Positions 63,177 to 64,000 of a DNA stretch of 64,000 nt are shown here, one piece after another. The first letter of the stretch is position 1, and each line of letters begins with the position of its first letter. The stretch spans positions 1 to 64,000 of the forward strand of contig JAGLOP010000007.1 in the NCBI GenBank assembly GCA_023138835.1, given 5' to 3'. Under the pieces are notes generated by a model, which saw only the letters and a list, made by a program, of their open reading frames with translations, had not been told where the DNA came from and did not search any database. A program made the position numbers and the translations under genes. The stretch comes from Arcobacteraceae bacterium (GTDB taxonomy: Bacteria; Campylobacterota; Campylobacteria; Campylobacterales; Arcobacteraceae).

Positions 63177-63404
63177 TTAACTTTTAGTATGCTTTTCATA
63201 CAACTCATCAAGATAATCGTTTGTAATCTCATCTTGATGAATTTTTTTATATTCTAAACTATCTCTGGTTTCTAATAATTCATCATATTGAAAAAAATCT
63301 AAAAATTTTGGATTTATTTGAACCTCTTCGCCTGTTACACTAATGAGATGTTTAATTTGAATAATTAAATCTTCCCTTGTTTCTTTTTGTTGTTGATTTG
63401 CCAT
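63177..63404 (-). CDS. 75-residue hypothetical protein
   Basis: A highly charged soluble protein (MANQQQKETREDLIIQIKHL start, Glu/Lys/Asp-rich throughout) with no cysteines and predicted helices only. I do not recognise it. The ATG overlaps the stop of the ferredoxin-like gene as TAATG, so it is translated with it. It ends 20 bases before the start of the 56-codon ORF. Confidence 0.6.
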   Translation of the reverse strand: MANQQQKETREDLIIQIKHLISVTGEEVQINPKFLDFFQYDELLETRDSLEYKKIHQDEITNDYLDELYEKHTKS

Positions 63405-63628
63405 TATTTTACAAACTTCTTTAAAATTTGGTCTAAATACAATTCCATTTTAGGAGTTCCAAAATCATCTTCGGCACTTTTACAACATCCGCACGCAGTT
63501 CCTGCATCTGTTATATCACCTATATCCTCTACTGTTTTTGCACCTTCTTCTTTGATAGAATGTATTATTTCACCTAAGGTTACATGTTTACATGAACACA
63601 CTTCGTAACTATGTTGAAACTGCGCCAT
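63404..63628 (-). CDS. BFD-type [2Fe-2S] binding protein
   Basis: 74 residues with the four-cysteine BFD pattern: CSCKHVTLGEIIHSI near residue 11 and AGTACGCCKS about 35 residues on, giving C-x-C...C-x2-C. The family includes bacterioferritin-associated ferredoxin and the BFD domains of NifU-like and nitrite reductase proteins. Partner unknown; it lies directly after the DnaJ-domain gene (TAA-ATG) and before a small unknown gene. A single-domain iron-sulfur carrier or sensor is likely. Confidence 0.8.
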   Translation of the reverse strand: MAQFQHSYEVCSCKHVTLGEIIHSIKEEGAKTVEDIGDITDAGTACGCCKSAEDDFGTPKMELYLDQILKKFVK

Positions 63629-64000
63629 TTATTTTTTTTCTTTTTTTATCAATTCATAAGCTTCGTTTATCTCTTGAAGCTTTGCTGTTGCTTGATCAAT
63701 TATTGATTGTTCTGCCCCTTGACCGGTGATTATATCTGGATGATTTTCTTTAACTAAACTTCTATATTTCTTTTTAATTGTTGACATATCATCGCTTTGA
63801 TTTGCGCCTAAAATCTCATAAGCATTTCTTAGAGTTTCAACTTTATTGTTTTTATGCTGCGTATAAAACTGTTCAAACTGAGCTACTAATCTTTCAAAAT
63901 CAGCTCTTTTTATCTCTAAAGTATTTGCTATATCTTCAGTTATCATAAATTCAGTTTTACTAAAATCAGCATCAATGAAAGCTAGATTTAAAAGATATTC
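63629..64000 (-). CDS. DjlA-like TerB-DnaJ domain protein, 5' end beyond the window
   Basis: The reading frame has no stop up to the right edge, so the ATG at 63946 is not the true start. The visible 123 residues begin EYLLNLAFIDADFSKTEF, which reads as the end of a TerB-like helical domain, followed by a C-terminal J domain with NAYEILGANQSDDM, YRSLVKENHPD (HPD present) and AKLQEINEAYELI. This order is that of DjlA-type co-chaperones. It abuts the BFD gene directly. Confidence 0.8.
   Translation of the reverse strand, partial: EYLLNLAFIDADFSKTEFMITEDIANTLEIKRADFERLVAQFEQFYTQHKNNKVETLRNAYEILGANQSDDMSTIKKKYRSLVKENHPDIITGQGAEQSIIDQATAKLQEINEAYELIKKEKK

Overview
The window is about 64 kb of AT-rich, densely packed chromosome from a Campylobacterota (epsilonproteobacterial) genome, most likely an Arcobacteraceae member or close relative. 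This is an inference from gene content: monomeric isocitrate dehydrogenase, the hemL-AtpZ-membrane protein order, recR without a visible ribosome binding site, dimeric dUTPase, and many histidine kinases with the AHQWRQPL phospho-acceptor box. Ribosome binding sites are AAGGA-like. I saw no rRNA, tRNA, CRISPR array, insertion sequence or prophage. No gene-free stretch exceeds about 230 bases.

Layout. 1-6293: partial icd, mltG, a long AsmA-like envelope protein and a TonB-like protein. 6374-10344: two divergent sensor kinases. 10404-20553: mostly housekeeping genes (hemL, an AtpZ-like protein, rpoD, leuD-leuB, a haem-c diguanylate cyclase, a metallo-hydrolase, dnaJ, recR and a 57-residue cysteine protein).

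20567-39593 is a 19 kb signalling island. A cytoplasmic PAS kinase and an OmpR-type regulator come first. Then come four histidine kinases sharing nearly the same kinase core but carrying unrelated input modules: a 1733-residue protein with five solute-binding domains, a Cache kinase, a dCACHE_3-like kinase, and a soluble kinase coupled to an oxygen-binding di-iron (ODP-like) protein. A receiver-HD-GYP protein ends this operon. A second operon encodes a CheA-like hybrid without the CheA coupling domain, a CheY, a CheX-like phosphatase and a receiver-kinase hybrid. The two operons start at promoters with the same tandem 11-bp-period repeat at the same distance from the -10 box. My reading is one regulon that integrates oxygen, redox and solute signals and ends in transcription and c-di-GMP turnover.

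39586-42385 holds a further kinase paired with a di-haem cytochrome c peroxidase, followed by dut. 43310-62946, all on the minus strand, is a cobalamin locus: btuB, a DUF4430 protein, btuF-D-C, cobJ, cbiA, bluB, two small membrane proteins, cobT, cobU, cobD, cobQ, cbiB, a cysteine-rich protein and cobS. A four-gene defence-like cassette (type IIG restriction-modification enzyme, a protein with a HEPN-like RxxxxH motif, a truncated DUF1016 protein and RhuM) sits between cobD and cobQ. Upstream of btuB there is no recognisable B12 riboswitch but a 56-codon ORF with a signal-peptide-like start. The right edge has a BFD-type ferredoxin-like gene and the 3' part of a TerB-DnaJ gene that runs off the window.
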